Assembly (NCBI RefSeq): GCF_001593955.1
Contig: NZ_LTAZ01000013.1
Span: 248,001-312,000 of the forward strand
Origin: Halalkalicoccus paucihalophilus
Lineage (GTDB): Archaea; Halobacteriota; Halobacteria; Halobacteriales; Halalkalicoccaceae
DNA length: 64,000 bases
Reading direction: 5' to 3'
The notes under the pieces were generated by a model. That model saw nothing but the letters and a program-made list of their open reading frames with translations. It made no database searches and was not told the origin of the DNA. This document shows, piece by piece, positions 9,581 through 17,721 of the stretch. Each line of letters opens with the position of its first letter. Position 1 is the first letter of the stretch. The translations under genes and the position numbers were made by a program.

Positions 9581-9794
9581 CGTCTCGTCAACGTCGTCGG
9601 TCCGTCCTTCGGGGCCGGTTGACGGCGGCCCGTCCCAAGCGAGGAACCAAACCGTCCCCGCACCGCAATATTGGTTCGGCACCCATTGCTGGGCTGTCTG
9701 AAGCCCGCCACAGGACTACATACGACGACGGGGCGGGCGATACTACCTGTTTCGCCCAACTTCGCCACGCGATTTCTCGCTACCGCCTGTTGAA

Positions 9795-9831
9795 AGAGAA
9801 GCTCCGCCGTTTACGGCCGGGAGGATGTCAC
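9795..9831 (+). mobile_element. Solo IS200/IS605 right end (GAGGATGTCAC type)
   Basis: GAAGCTCCGCCG-TTTA-CGGCCGGGAGGATGTCAC shows the same stem, TTTA-like loop and GAGGATGTCA terminus as the ends at 1233, 6546 and 22530. No tnpB is attached. Confidence 0.55.
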
Positions 9832-9946
9832 TAGCGCCTCTCAGAGACTGGAGATTAGTCTCGACCAGTGTGGATCACGAAGTCAGGTACGAAAACAGGG
9901 AAACCACTATCATGTCACTACTGGTAGTACACTGGACGGCATCTAA

Positions 9947-11320
9947 ATGGCTACCGAGTACGTCTTTATCAGCGATCTTCATATGGGCGGTGATGAGCAA
10001 CTCACTACACTCGATTTCGAGGACGAACTCGTCTCCTTTCTCGAAGGCCTGCGCAAGCGCGGTGGTGACGTCGAGTTGATCATCAACGGCGACGCCTTCG
10101 GTCTCTGGGAGTACGCGGAGGTCACCGGCTCCGATAAGCTCGAACGGGTGATCGAGGATCACCCTCGCGTCTTCGAACAGCTCCGCGCGACCGGCGAAGA
10201 GATCGACATCACGCTCATGCCGGGCAACCACGACTATGACCTTGCCTGTTACCCGTCCTACGTGAACCGGCTTGCGGAGTACAACCTGATCCTCGAGCCC
10301 GAGATCGTCCTCACCCGCGAGGTCGCTGACGGAACGGTTTGGATCGAGCACGGCCAGCAACACGACGCGAACAACCGCATGCCCGACTGGGGCAACCCGG
10401 ACGCGCTGCCGGTCGGCTACTTCGTCGTCCAGCGGATCGTCGCCGCCGCCGGGCGTTATTCCGAACACGCTAGAGGCGACTGGCTCCGCGACATCCAGTC
10501 GGTCGCGCCGATGGAGGAGATCCCACGTTGGCTGCTCTCGAACTACTTTTATCGGGAGATGAGCCCGCTCTTGCGGACGATCGTCGTTCCACTGTTGCTC
10601 TTTTTCAACATCACGATATTCTACCTAATCGGTACCGTCCTCGAGGCGATCGGACTCCTTCCGCCACATTTTTTCACCAACAACGCCCTGGTTCGGGCCC
10701 TCGGTGCTGCCGATTACGTTCTTGAGCTCATAATCGCCATCAACATCGTCATCATCGGCGTGTTACTCATGCTTGCGATTCCGCTCTGGCTCTTCAGGCG
10801 GGATCTGAGGCAAACCCTCGAACGCTTCGGCGTCATGCTGTCCGGGGTGCGGGTCGGCCAGGGTGACCAGCCGTTTCTGAACGCAGCCAAGGACGTCTTC
10901 GATTCACACCCCAACGTAGCCGTCTTCGTCTACGGACACACTCACCGCGCGTCGCTCACGAAATGGGGCGATCGCGTCGTCGTCAATACGGGAACATGGC
11001 TGAAGAAGCTCCAACACGTCGAAACGTGGTTCTCTCGGCTTCCCGGGCTCTACTATCCTTCGTTCCGGCTGAACTACTTTCGAATCGTTCCCGAGGGCGA
11101 TCAGATCGTCGTCGAGTACGAGCAGATCAAGACGAACCAGCCGCGGGACCTCACTTGGTTTCAACGACTGGTCGCGCGTAAACCGCCGGCGCCGACATCG
11201 ATTCCGGAACGCACGGTAGTCGATCCTGCAGGGACGCTCGAGCTTCCGGGCGGGGAGTCTGCCTCCGATTCCAAATCGACGACTGATGGCGAGCCAGAAC
11301 GCGACTCGATCACTCGGTGA
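9947..11320 (+). CDS. Membrane-anchored metallophosphoesterase
   Basis: A 457-aa calcineurin-like phosphoesterase with all metal-binding blocks: SDLHMGGDE (residues ~9-16), NGDAFG (~47-52), PGNHDYD (~91-97) and YGHTHRA (~329-335). The region between GNHD and GHTH contains two hydrophobic stretches (~207-237 and ~257-284), so membrane segments interrupt the catalytic domain and probably hold the active site against the membrane face. The nearest recognised relatives are LpxH-like UDP-diacylglucosamine hydrolases, but haloarchaea lack lipid A, so the substrate is unknown. The C-terminus is a polar, disordered tail. The stop TGA touches the right end of the adjacent IS element. Confidence 0.85.
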   Translation: MATEYVFISDLHMGGDEQLTTLDFEDELVSFLEGLRKRGGDVELIINGDAFGLWEYAEVTGSDKLERVIEDHPRVFEQLRATGEEIDITLMPGNHDYDLACYPSYVNRLAEYNLILEPEIVLTREVADGTVWIEHGQQHDANNRMPDWGNPDALPVGYFVVQRIVAAAGRYSEHARGDWLRDIQSVAPMEEIPRWLLSNYFYREMSPLLRTIVVPLLLFFNITIFYLIGTVLEAIGLLPPHFFTNNALVRALGAADYVLELIIAINIVIIGVLLMLAIPLWLFRRDLRQTLERFGVMLSGVRVGQGDQPFLNAAKDVFDSHPNVAVFVYGHTHRASLTKWGDRVVVNTGTWLKKLQHVETWFSRLPGLYYPSFRLNYFRIVPEGDQIVVEYEQIKTNQPRDLTWFQRLVARKPPAPTSIPERTVVDPAGTLELPGGESASDSKSTTDGEPERDSITR

Positions 11321-11331
11321 ACTACCATACC

Positions 11332-12573
11332 CTACTCGCTCACGGCTGACGCCGTTCGCTCCTTGAGGGTAGGGCTTCCTGTTTCCACGACGCGCTTTGC
11401 AGATACAGCCGTATCCACAGGGAGCGCAGTCTCCACAGGCGTTGATTCGGAGTATCCCACTCCTATATCTTCGATGCCGCGAGAAAGAATGTTCCACGCC
11501 GCGTTCGCATCTCTGTCCGCCTCAAATCCGCAGGCGGGACAGGAGTGTTCACGAACCCACAACGGTTTGTCAGTCGAAACGCCACATGACGTACACTCTT
11601 TAGTCGTCCCTCTCGGGTTGATCGCCACGAAGTGCGTCCCCTCTCGATTGCACTTGTATTCCAGTAGCGAGAGGAACGTCCGCCACGCGGCGGAGGCGGT
11701 ATTGCGGCTGTTCGACGGCGATTCTATCATCCCCTTGACGTTCAGGTCTTCGACTGCTACGAGGTCATACTCCCGAGCGTAGTACGCCGAGAGTTTGTGT
11801 AAGAAGTCGCGGCGCTTCCGTCGGAGGTCGGCGTGGCACTCCGCAACGCGCCGCCGTTGCTTCTCGTAGTTGTTCGACCCGTGCTGTTTGCGCGAGAGCT
11901 TCCGTTGCTCGCGCTCCAAGCGTTCACGTTCGTTCGAGAGGTCGAGCGACTCGACCGCCGTGCCGTCAGTGTCGTGGGCGTACTTGAGAATCCCTACGTC
12001 GATACCAACCACGTCGGTCAGTTCGTCGGGTTTCTCGGGTGGTTCGCGGTCCACTTCAACCCCGAAGGTGGCGAACCATTCGCCCGTCGGTTCCTTCTTA
12101 ACCGTGACCTGCTTGAGTGTCGCGTCGTCGGGGATGGCGCGGTGAAGCCGTATCGGTATGTCCGCAAGTTTCGAGAGTGACAGCACAGTCTGACCGCCCT
12201 TCTTGTCGAGCTTGAAGCCAGACTGACTGTACGTGAAACTGCGGAACTCGCGTGGCGGCTTCCACTTAAGTTGACCGACGCCGTAGCTCTCCTTGAGTCC
12301 GCCGAGTGATTTGACGTTCTGCTCGATTCGCATGACCGCAGTTTGCAGAACTGTCGAGTACACGTCCGAGAGACCATCCCACCAACCTTTCAGGGACGGT
12401 ATTTCGTCTTAGATGGACCGAACACGCTGATTGAGCGTACCTGCGTCCTCAGGGATTTGGTCAAAGCGGTAGAGAGCGTGATTGTACAGTTGCCTACAAA
12501 TGTCCCGGTGGCGGTCCAACTCCTCGCGGTGGGAGTCGGACGGCTTGAGACAGTACTTGTAGGCGTAGTACAT
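11332..12573 (-). pseudogene. tnpB: tnpB (IS200/IS605 RNA-guided nuclease) with one in-frame stop
   Basis: The full frame is 413 codons from ATG at 12573 (MYYAYKYCLK...), typical for haloarchaeal TnpB, but codon 55 is TAA (12409-12411) where related proteins usually have a Gln codon (VRSI-stop-DEIPSLKGWW). The rest is intact. In full-frame numbering the RuvC acidic residues are Asp192 (VVGIDVG), Glu275 (AVEDLN) and Asp355 (ADRDANAA), and a four-Cys zinc ribbon (CTSC...CPAC) lies at 327-348. A shorter product of 343 aa could start at the ATG at 12363, lacking the N-terminal helical region. A single-base nonsense change suggests recent inactivation or a sequencing error. Confidence 0.88.
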
Positions 12574-12576
12574 CCG

Positions 12577-12705
12577 TTACTCGTGTTCCTCGATATACTC
12601 GTCGAGTCGCTCGCGGATGAACGACGAGAGGTTCAGGTGGTGTTCCTGAACCCACTCGTGTTGGTCCTCTCGGAGTGTGATTGTGGTCCGCTTCACCGTA
12701 TGCAT
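12577..12705 (-). CDS. Small ribbon-helix-helix-like protein upstream of tnpB
   Basis: A 42-aa frame whose TAA is followed after 3 nt by the tnpB ATG, in the same reading frame. The sequence reads MHTVKRTTITLREDQHEWV, then LNLSSFIRERLDEYIEE. A beta-strand (KRTTITL) followed by two helices with SSFIRERL is the classic RHH/CopG layout. It sits inside the IS left end and would be co-transcribed with tnpB, suggesting an element-encoded repressor or antitoxin-like partner. That role is inference; a two-residue tail after the second helix makes it a minimal RHH. Confidence 0.65.
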   Translation of the reverse strand: MHTVKRTTITLREDQHEWVQEHHLNLSSFIRERLDEYIEEHE

Positions 12706-12886
12706 AGTATATACTCTATGCACGAAAACGTTGCGACTACGTGGGCCTGTGGGCCTGTAACCGTAGAGTGGATGAGAACTGTGCGTCGCTGTATCCCCCC
12801 CCCCCCCTACTCGCGCCTTCGGCGCTCGTTGAGGAAGGGGGCTTAGCGCCTACTTTCAGCTAAATGACCGAGCTGAGCGGATGAGC

Positions 12887-13492
12887 TTAGAGGTGGTACC
12901 AGTATTCCCACAGCAGTCGGACCTTGTACCGGAGCAACACTGCGAGTTGAAAGCCGACGTGGTGGTTCACCTTCCACGGCGGCCGGTCGCTCTCAGCGAT
13001 CACCCGGTTGATGAACGTGGCCATGGCTTCGCGGGTGGTATCATTGACCTCCTGTAACGTCACTACCGAGAGCTCATCGGTCAACTCTTCGCGGCGTTTC
13101 TCCGGGAGAACCAACGAGAGTGCCACACTGCTGACGGGGTCATGTCTCGCTCGAATAATTTCGATCCGGAAGTGAACCGGTTCGGAGACGACGATCCGCT
13201 CGCCTGTCTCATCGGCGCCGAGCATTGTCTGTTCTGTCTGGGTAGTCGTCGTCTTCTCGACAGTGTAATCGTAGCCGAGATCGTTGAGCACGCTGGTTGC
13301 GAGTTCCAAGAATCGATTGGGACTCAGGCCGCAGAACGCCCGCCACTCCGATCCGATGAGCAGCCCGATAACCTTCCAGAACATGATGGCATACGTGAGT
13401 GGTGGACCATCAATGCTGCGTAGGATCCCGATACGGTCGACCCGAAAGGATTCAGGATCAGTCGTCGTCGGTACCGACAGTGACACCGGCAT
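12887..13492 (-). CDS. Conserved hypothetical protein downstream of SSS symporter
   Basis: A 201-aa protein from the ATG at 13492, whose first 35 bp overlap the end of the symporter gene (MPVSLSVPTTTDPESF...); longer in-frame starts would run through the symporter in another frame. A central alpha/beta part contains LNDLGYDYTVEKTTTTQTEQ and VSEPVHFRIEIIRARHDPV, and the C-terminus is basic and aromatic (LLRYKVRLLWEYWYHL). No known domain is recognised. The overlap suggests co-translation with the symporter, so a role linked to that transport cluster is likely. Confidence 0.65.
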   Translation of the reverse strand: MPVSLSVPTTTDPESFRVDRIGILRSIDGPPLTYAIMFWKVIGLLIGSEWRAFCGLSPNRFLELATSVLNDLGYDYTVEKTTTTQTEQTMLGADETGERIVVSEPVHFRIEIIRARHDPVSSVALSLVLPEKRREELTDELSVVTLQEVNDTTREAMATFINRVIAESDRPPWKVNHHVGFQLAVLLRYKVRLLWEYWYHL

Positions 13493-14990
13493 TAGCTCCG
13501 GATTCGGGGACAATGGAGTCGCTGTGGAACGTCTGAAAGCCGACGAGCTCCTGGCCGGTCGGCTGCCGCGTCGCCAAGGAAACCACGAAGAACACAACAA
13601 TTCCGACCGGTACGGCAATCAGCGCCTCAGCGAACAGCGGGCCCATTACATCACCGAACAGCAAGGCCCCATACACCAGAAAGCCCGTGATCATGGCCGC
13701 GATAGCGCCCGGCTCGTTCGCGCGTTTCCACCATGTCCCGATCGCGACCGCGGGGAAGAGGCCGCTCGCGAGCCCGCCTGTCACTAGCGTCGTCATCGTG
13801 GCGATCAATCCCGGCGGATCAAGCGCAACCAGGGCCGTCGTCAGTGCGCCACCCCAGATGACGACCTGGCCTACGATAAGCTCCTGACGCTCGGAGAGAT
13901 CCCACTCAAGCGTCTTAGGAATATCGTGGCTGATGCTCGCGCTCAACGCGACCAGCAGCGCGTCGGTAGTTGACATAATCGCCGCGAGCAATCCGGCGGC
14001 GCCTAGTCCCTGAACGATTGGGCCGAAGTACTCAGCGAGGATCGCGTAGTAGAAGTAGTCCGGATTGGCGAGATTCGGTTCAACGGCCGTCGCAGCGCCG
14101 GCAACAATGTATGCCGAGAGACCGAATGTGGCAATGTAGAGCGGCACCATCCACATGAATCCTCGGCGTGCAGCTCTGTCGCTCTCGCTTGAGAGTATCC
14201 GCTGACCGAACTGCGGGAGCGATAACACTCCGAGGACCCATACTAGACCAATTCCGAGGTGGGTGATCCACGGCTGGTTCGATCCCGCAAACTCGGAGTT
14301 GGCCGCAAGCGCCGCCGACAGGGTCCCACTGACACCGCCAAACTCCAGTAGGATCAGCGGAATGGGGAATACCGAGAGAATCACCATCATGATTCCCTGG
14401 ATGAAGTCGGTCCAAGTGACCGCCCACATGCCCCCCAGCGAGACGTATAGCGCAAAGCCAATCGCAGCGATGATCACACCGAGACCGTAGCCGAGCTGTG
14501 GCAGGACGAAGTCCATTGTGATACCCCCCGCGGTCAGCTGCGGGATCATGTATGCCCAGGCGGCAATCGCGAAGATGAGCGCGCCGACCAAGCGCACTCG
14601 CTTGCTCTGGTAGCGCATCTGGAGGTAAGCTGGGACTGTGTAGACGCCTGCTCGGCGGATCGGTCCCGCTAGAAAGATCATCGTAAACAGCCCACCGGCG
14701 GCGACGGCAACAGCCACTAACATCCCAAAGCTTGCGCCGAAGGCGTAGGCGAATCCACCAATACCGAAGAAGGAGCCGGCACTCGCGAGCACCGCGTAGA
14801 ACGCAAACACCTGGGTGTAGGTTTTAATTTGTCCGCCGGCAATCCAAAAGTCGCCCGTCGACTGGCGCGAGCGCTTGAAGTAGTAGAGACCGATCCCAAC
14901 AACGACCGCGAAGTACGCGATGATCACTGCGACTGCTAGTGGACCGCTCTCGACCTCAGGGGTTACTCCCCCTTGCAATATCACCCTCAT
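13458..14990 (-). CDS. Sodium:solute symporter (SSS family)
   Basis: A 510-aa integral membrane protein with about 13 hydrophobic segments. Family features are YFKRSRQSTGDFWIAGG after TM1, a glycine-rich ASAGSFFGIGGFAYAFG in TM2 and AAIMSTTDALLVALSASISHDIPK around TM9, which matches the SSS signature 'AA.MSS.DS.L...S....D'. It takes up an organic solute with Na+; the substrate cannot be read from sequence. Upstream by 5 nt is a small membrane protein gene and downstream an overlapping hypothetical gene, giving a three-gene operon on the minus strand. Confidence 0.9.
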   Translation of the reverse strand: MRVILQGGVTPEVESGPLAVAVIIAYFAVVVGIGLYYFKRSRQSTGDFWIAGGQIKTYTQVFAFYAVLASAGSFFGIGGFAYAFGASFGMLVAVAVAAGGLFTMIFLAGPIRRAGVYTVPAYLQMRYQSKRVRLVGALIFAIAAWAYMIPQLTAGGITMDFVLPQLGYGLGVIIAAIGFALYVSLGGMWAVTWTDFIQGIMMVILSVFPIPLILLEFGGVSGTLSAALAANSEFAGSNQPWITHLGIGLVWVLGVLSLPQFGQRILSSESDRAARRGFMWMVPLYIATFGLSAYIVAGAATAVEPNLANPDYFYYAILAEYFGPIVQGLGAAGLLAAIMSTTDALLVALSASISHDIPKTLEWDLSERQELIVGQVVIWGGALTTALVALDPPGLIATMTTLVTGGLASGLFPAVAIGTWWKRANEPGAIAAMITGFLVYGALLFGDVMGPLFAEALIAVPVGIVVFFVVSLATRQPTGQELVGFQTFHSDSIVPESGANAGVTVGTDDD

Positions 14991-14995
14991 GAAGA

Positions 14996-15307
14996 TTATT
15001 GCTCACCTGTTATGGCCTGGTTGCGCCCAATCCAGTACTCGTAGACGAAACCAAGGACACCAACGACGAGTCCCCACGCTGCAACAGTGTAAGTCATGAG
15101 GGTCACGCCTCCACCGCCGCCATCGAGACCTGGCATGATCCCACCGAATAGAACGAATGAGACAGCTACTAGGAGGCTGATGACGATTGTTGGTTTATAC
15201 CCCGCTGTCAGATTGATATTTACGTCTTCGTATGAGATCGATTGCACTCTTGTCGTGTCCTCACCGTTTTCCGTGGTTTCGAGTGTTGACACTCTTCCAG
15301 ATGCCAT
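14996..15307 (-). CDS. Small two-TM partner protein of the SSS symporter
   Basis: A 103-aa protein from the ATG at 15307; the more upstream ATG at 15322 lies too close to the TATA-like box at 15334-15344. It has a polar N-terminus of ~35 residues, then two membrane segments (TIVISLLVAVSFVLFGGIMPGL and YTVAAWGLVVGVLGFVYEYWIG) joined by a Gly-rich turn. It ends 5 nt before the symporter start. Small membrane subunits paired with SSS transporters recur at 36238 and 41207, so an accessory-subunit role is likely but inferred. Confidence 0.75.
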   Translation of the reverse strand: MASGRVSTLETTENGEDTTRVQSISYEDVNINLTAGYKPTIVISLLVAVSFVLFGGIMPGLDGGGGGVTLMTYTVAAWGLVVGVLGFVYEYWIGRNQAITGEQ

Positions 15308-15333
15308 GATAATTGAGGACATACAGGGGAGGG

Positions 15334-15344
15334 TAAATAAAACC
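15334..15344 (-). promoter_or_regulatory. TATA-like box for the symporter operon
   Basis: GTTTTATTTAC on the minus strand is centred ~31 nt upstream of the ATG at 15307, the expected distance for a leaderless haloarchaeal transcript, and it decides that start. Confidence 0.5.
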
Positions 15345-15588
15345 CCCCGGTGAAGTTCACATAACCAGCAAGAGAGGACACTGAAGGCAGATTTACAGTG
15401 CTATACTATTTATTCTCACGAAGCACGCGCGAGCACGGACCGCTCTTCGTAGTCTCTGTAATCCGGTTTCGGTCTCAAGCCAAAGGACTGTACGCTGAGA
15501 GGTTAGTGATCCCGAATATAAACACAAAGCGAGCCATAACTGTATTTATGACGCAATAAGAAGAATAGAATAGATTGAAACGGTTAGA

Positions 15589-16188
15589 CACCCCGGGTTG
15601 CCGCTGTAAACTACCAATAACACCGACGAAGAGACGTCTTATCGGAATAAGAGGTGAGAGACCTATCAATCACAGAGATGCACCCCCAATTGCCGCTGTA
15701 AAAGCGAATAGAATCTTGAGGTGAACACCGCCACCCCGGAATGCCGCTGTAAGATTGCTCGACCATACCCAAGCAGAAGTCCTTGTCAATTGCTGATGCT
15801 CAGGAACAATTCGGATTGATTATGTTTCAGTACCTTTATTACCAATAACGTTATTCGTTACCGTGCTACACTTTTGTCTAATTGAGATGGCAATCGCTTT
15901 TGCCATCGAAAAGCCGAACAAGTGGTCTCCATCCAATGGCGGTTATCCCTCTTATTTACCGTCGTAGCGTGACTATTCCAGTCGCTACTCCGCTCAACCT
16001 TGGTTTCAGGTGGGGTCACCATCTCATTCCTTACAGCGGCATTCCGGGGTGTGAGGATCCTCTATTTTTACAGCGGCAATGAGGGGTTCTTAGCTCCGTT
16101 CCCGCTATACTCTTCTCTTAACCCTCACAACGGGCGTTTTTCATTCTTATGGAAAACACATAATGTCTTACAGCGGCATTGTAGTGGC
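15589..16188. other. Predicted replication origin with six inverted ORB-like repeats
   Basis: Three copies of a 22-bp motif with core TGCCGCTGTAA(A/G) preceded by CACCCC lie at 15589-15610, 15681-15702 and 15732-15753. Three copies in the opposite orientation, core (C/T)TTACAGCGGCA, lie at 16030-16051, 16067-16088 and 16167-16188. The innermost pair (15732 and 16030) are perfect 22-bp reverse complements. Four of the six have a CCCC/GGGG run on the outer side, like the G-string of haloarchaeal origin recognition boxes. Between the arrays is AT-rich DNA (about 15780-15890) with ATAACGTTAT, a plausible unwinding element. The orc1/cdc6 gene starts 36 bp to the right. Origin function is inferred from this layout. 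Confidence 0.85.
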
Positions 16189-16223
16189 GAAGATTCATAC
16201 TCTGTCCCTGAGAAAACCCCTCT

Positions 16224-17420
16224 ATGGGCGAGTCAAAATCATTCTTCGGCGATCCTGATCCGATCTTCGCCGACAAAGAGCTTCTTCGGGTTAGTCACCT
16301 TCCTGAAGGGGATCGAATTATCGGTCGAGATGACGAACTCCAAAGCCTTGCGAAAGCGATCAAGGACGCACAACGCGGTGGAACACCGAATAATGTCCTA
16401 ATTTATGGGAAAACAGGAACTGGAAAGAGTCTTTGTTCGAAGTACATCACACGCGATCTCGCCGAGGCTGCTGCCGAAAATGGTGTGCAAGTTGGTATCG
16501 CGTACGTTGATTGCTTCCAGGAGTCGACTGAAACACAGACAGTTCGAACTATCGCTGAATCGTTCAACGATCCCGACGAGACGGATATCACCGTTCCCCA
16601 CTCGGGTGTGAGTACATCCAATTACTATCGGCGACTCTGGAAAATCCTCGATGCTCGCTTAGACGTAGGAATCGTCATTCTTGACGAGATCGACAAACTC
16701 GAGAACGATAACGTGTTAATGCAACTCTCGCGTGCAGCAGAGGCAGGCAAAGTCAACAACTCAACACTCGGCATCATTGGGATCAGCAACAAGATCCGGT
16801 ACAAAGACACATTGAACGAGCGCGTAAAATCGAGTCTTTCCGAGCGTGACTTCGTGTTCCCTCCGTACGATGCCTCCCAACTCCAAGCGATCCTTCGATC
16901 GCGGGCAGACGCCTTCCGTGAGGATGTACTCAATGAAGACGTGATTCCGAAAGTCGCAGCACTCGCTGCCCGTGAACATGGTGACGCACGGAAAGCGATC
17001 GATATTCTCCGTTACGCTGGTGAAATCACTGACGAACATGGCGATGATTCCGTTAGTGTTGACTATGTCGATGAAGCGCACGATCGCGAAGAACAAGCTC
17101 GACTCTCGGAACTTATCTCGAAACAGCCGACACACTCGAAGTACCTCATGCTAGCGCTTGCGCTGCGAATGCAGGAAGCCGCTGAGGACGAGCCGACGAT
17201 TCCTTCGAAACAGATCCATTCTGCCTATCAAATCGTCTGTGAACGTGAGGGAGCTGAGCCACTAAAGATACGCCGAGTTCGAGATCTTCTCTCCGAACTC
17301 GCGTTTCTCTCACTTATTGAGCAAGAGCGAAAGGGACGAGGAAAAGGAAAAGGAGCGCACACTGTCAATGAACTCGTTGACGATCCCGAAATTGTCGTTG
17401 AAGCCTGCCGGTCTGCCTGA
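16224..17420 (+). CDS. orc1/cdc6: Orc1/Cdc6 replication initiator AAA+ ATPase
   Basis: A 398-aa initiator. The AAA+ core has Walker A GKTGTGKS (residues 62-69), Walker B VILDEIDKL with Asp154-Glu155, sensor-1 in LGIIGISNKI, and an initiator-specific FPPYDASQLQAIL segment. The sensor-2 region is GDARKAIDILRYAG. The C-terminal ~110 residues form the winged-helix DNA-binding domain (HSKYLMLALALRMQE...). It directly follows the predicted ORB array, the usual gene order for haloarchaeal orc-adjacent origins, so it probably binds those repeats. Haloarchaea encode many Orc paralogues, so a numbered name is not assigned. Confidence 0.96.
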   Translation: MGESKSFFGDPDPIFADKELLRVSHLPEGDRIIGRDDELQSLAKAIKDAQRGGTPNNVLIYGKTGTGKSLCSKYITRDLAEAAAENGVQVGIAYVDCFQESTETQTVRTIAESFNDPDETDITVPHSGVSTSNYYRRLWKILDARLDVGIVILDEIDKLENDNVLMQLSRAAEAGKVNNSTLGIIGISNKIRYKDTLNERVKSSLSERDFVFPPYDASQLQAILRSRADAFREDVLNEDVIPKVAALAAREHGDARKAIDILRYAGEITDEHGDDSVSVDYVDEAHDREEQARLSELISKQPTHSKYLMLALALRMQEAAEDEPTIPSKQIHSAYQIVCEREGAEPLKIRRVRDLLSELAFLSLIEQERKGRGKGKGAHTVNELVDDPEIVVEACRSA

Positions 17421-17480
17421 ATCCACTCGTTTCTTTCGCGCACTGGGAAACTCTTCCCGGTACTGTAGCTCTTCACATTA

Positions 17481-17522
17481 CCTTGTGCAACAACGATATC
17501 AAAATCGATCCGTTGCACAAGG
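17481..17522. repeat. CCTTGTGCAAC / GTTGCACAAGG hairpin, copy 2
   Basis: Perfect 11-bp arms (17481-17491 and 17512-17522) flank a 20-nt spacer that is not conserved with the other copies. It lies 60 nt after the orc1/cdc6 stop codon. The rest of the 17421-17721 gap shows no gene. Confidence 0.6.
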
Positions 17523-17721
17523 GTTCTGCCCCTGATGACTTATTCACTAAATCTGGAATTCGCCGCTTAAGCCGGTTGTTAACGATGATTCAATCAATAG
17601 AAATCACTCAGTTATTAAAGTTACCGAGCAAGACTCATCTCAAAGTAGATAATAGTCCCTCCGACGTGTTGATGGCGACCGTCCATAATCACTAACTCGA
17701 CTGGCAGTAGCGTACTGACTA

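Larger units (their letters stand above)
9257..9946. other. Intergenic region rich in IS-end debris, no gene seen
   Basis: About 690 bp with no supported gene. It holds a minus-strand IS605-type right end (9507-9580) and a plus-strand right end of the other type (~9795-9831). The long plus-strand frame at 9148-9834 crosses both repeats and has no domain-like features. Confidence 0.6.
11321..12855 (-). mobile_element. IS200/IS605-family (IS1341-type) element with tnpB, no tnpA
   Basis: A ~1.53-kb element on the minus strand. The left end (~12785-12855) is a long imperfect hairpin reading GGCGCTAAGCCCCCTTCC...GGCGCGAGTAGGGGG and contains a run of 13 C on the plus strand. Inside are a small RHH-like gene and tnpB. 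The right end (~11321-11375) reads GAAGCCCTACCCTCAAGGAG...GAGTAGGGTATGGTAGTTCA and overlaps the 3' part of tnpB. No Y1 transposase (tnpA) is present, so movement would need one in trans. The same left-end block occurs at ~24525-24590 and a similar right end at ~46355-46411. Confidence 0.8.

Noticed and set aside
9148-9834. 228-codon plus-strand frame
   Set aside because: It runs through a dispersed repeat and two IS right ends, is rich in Arg and Cys, and shows no domain features.
15589-16188. Possible CRISPR array
   Set aside because: The repeats occur in two opposite orientations with irregular 15-280 bp spacing and lie next to orc1/cdc6; this is an origin layout, not a CRISPR.
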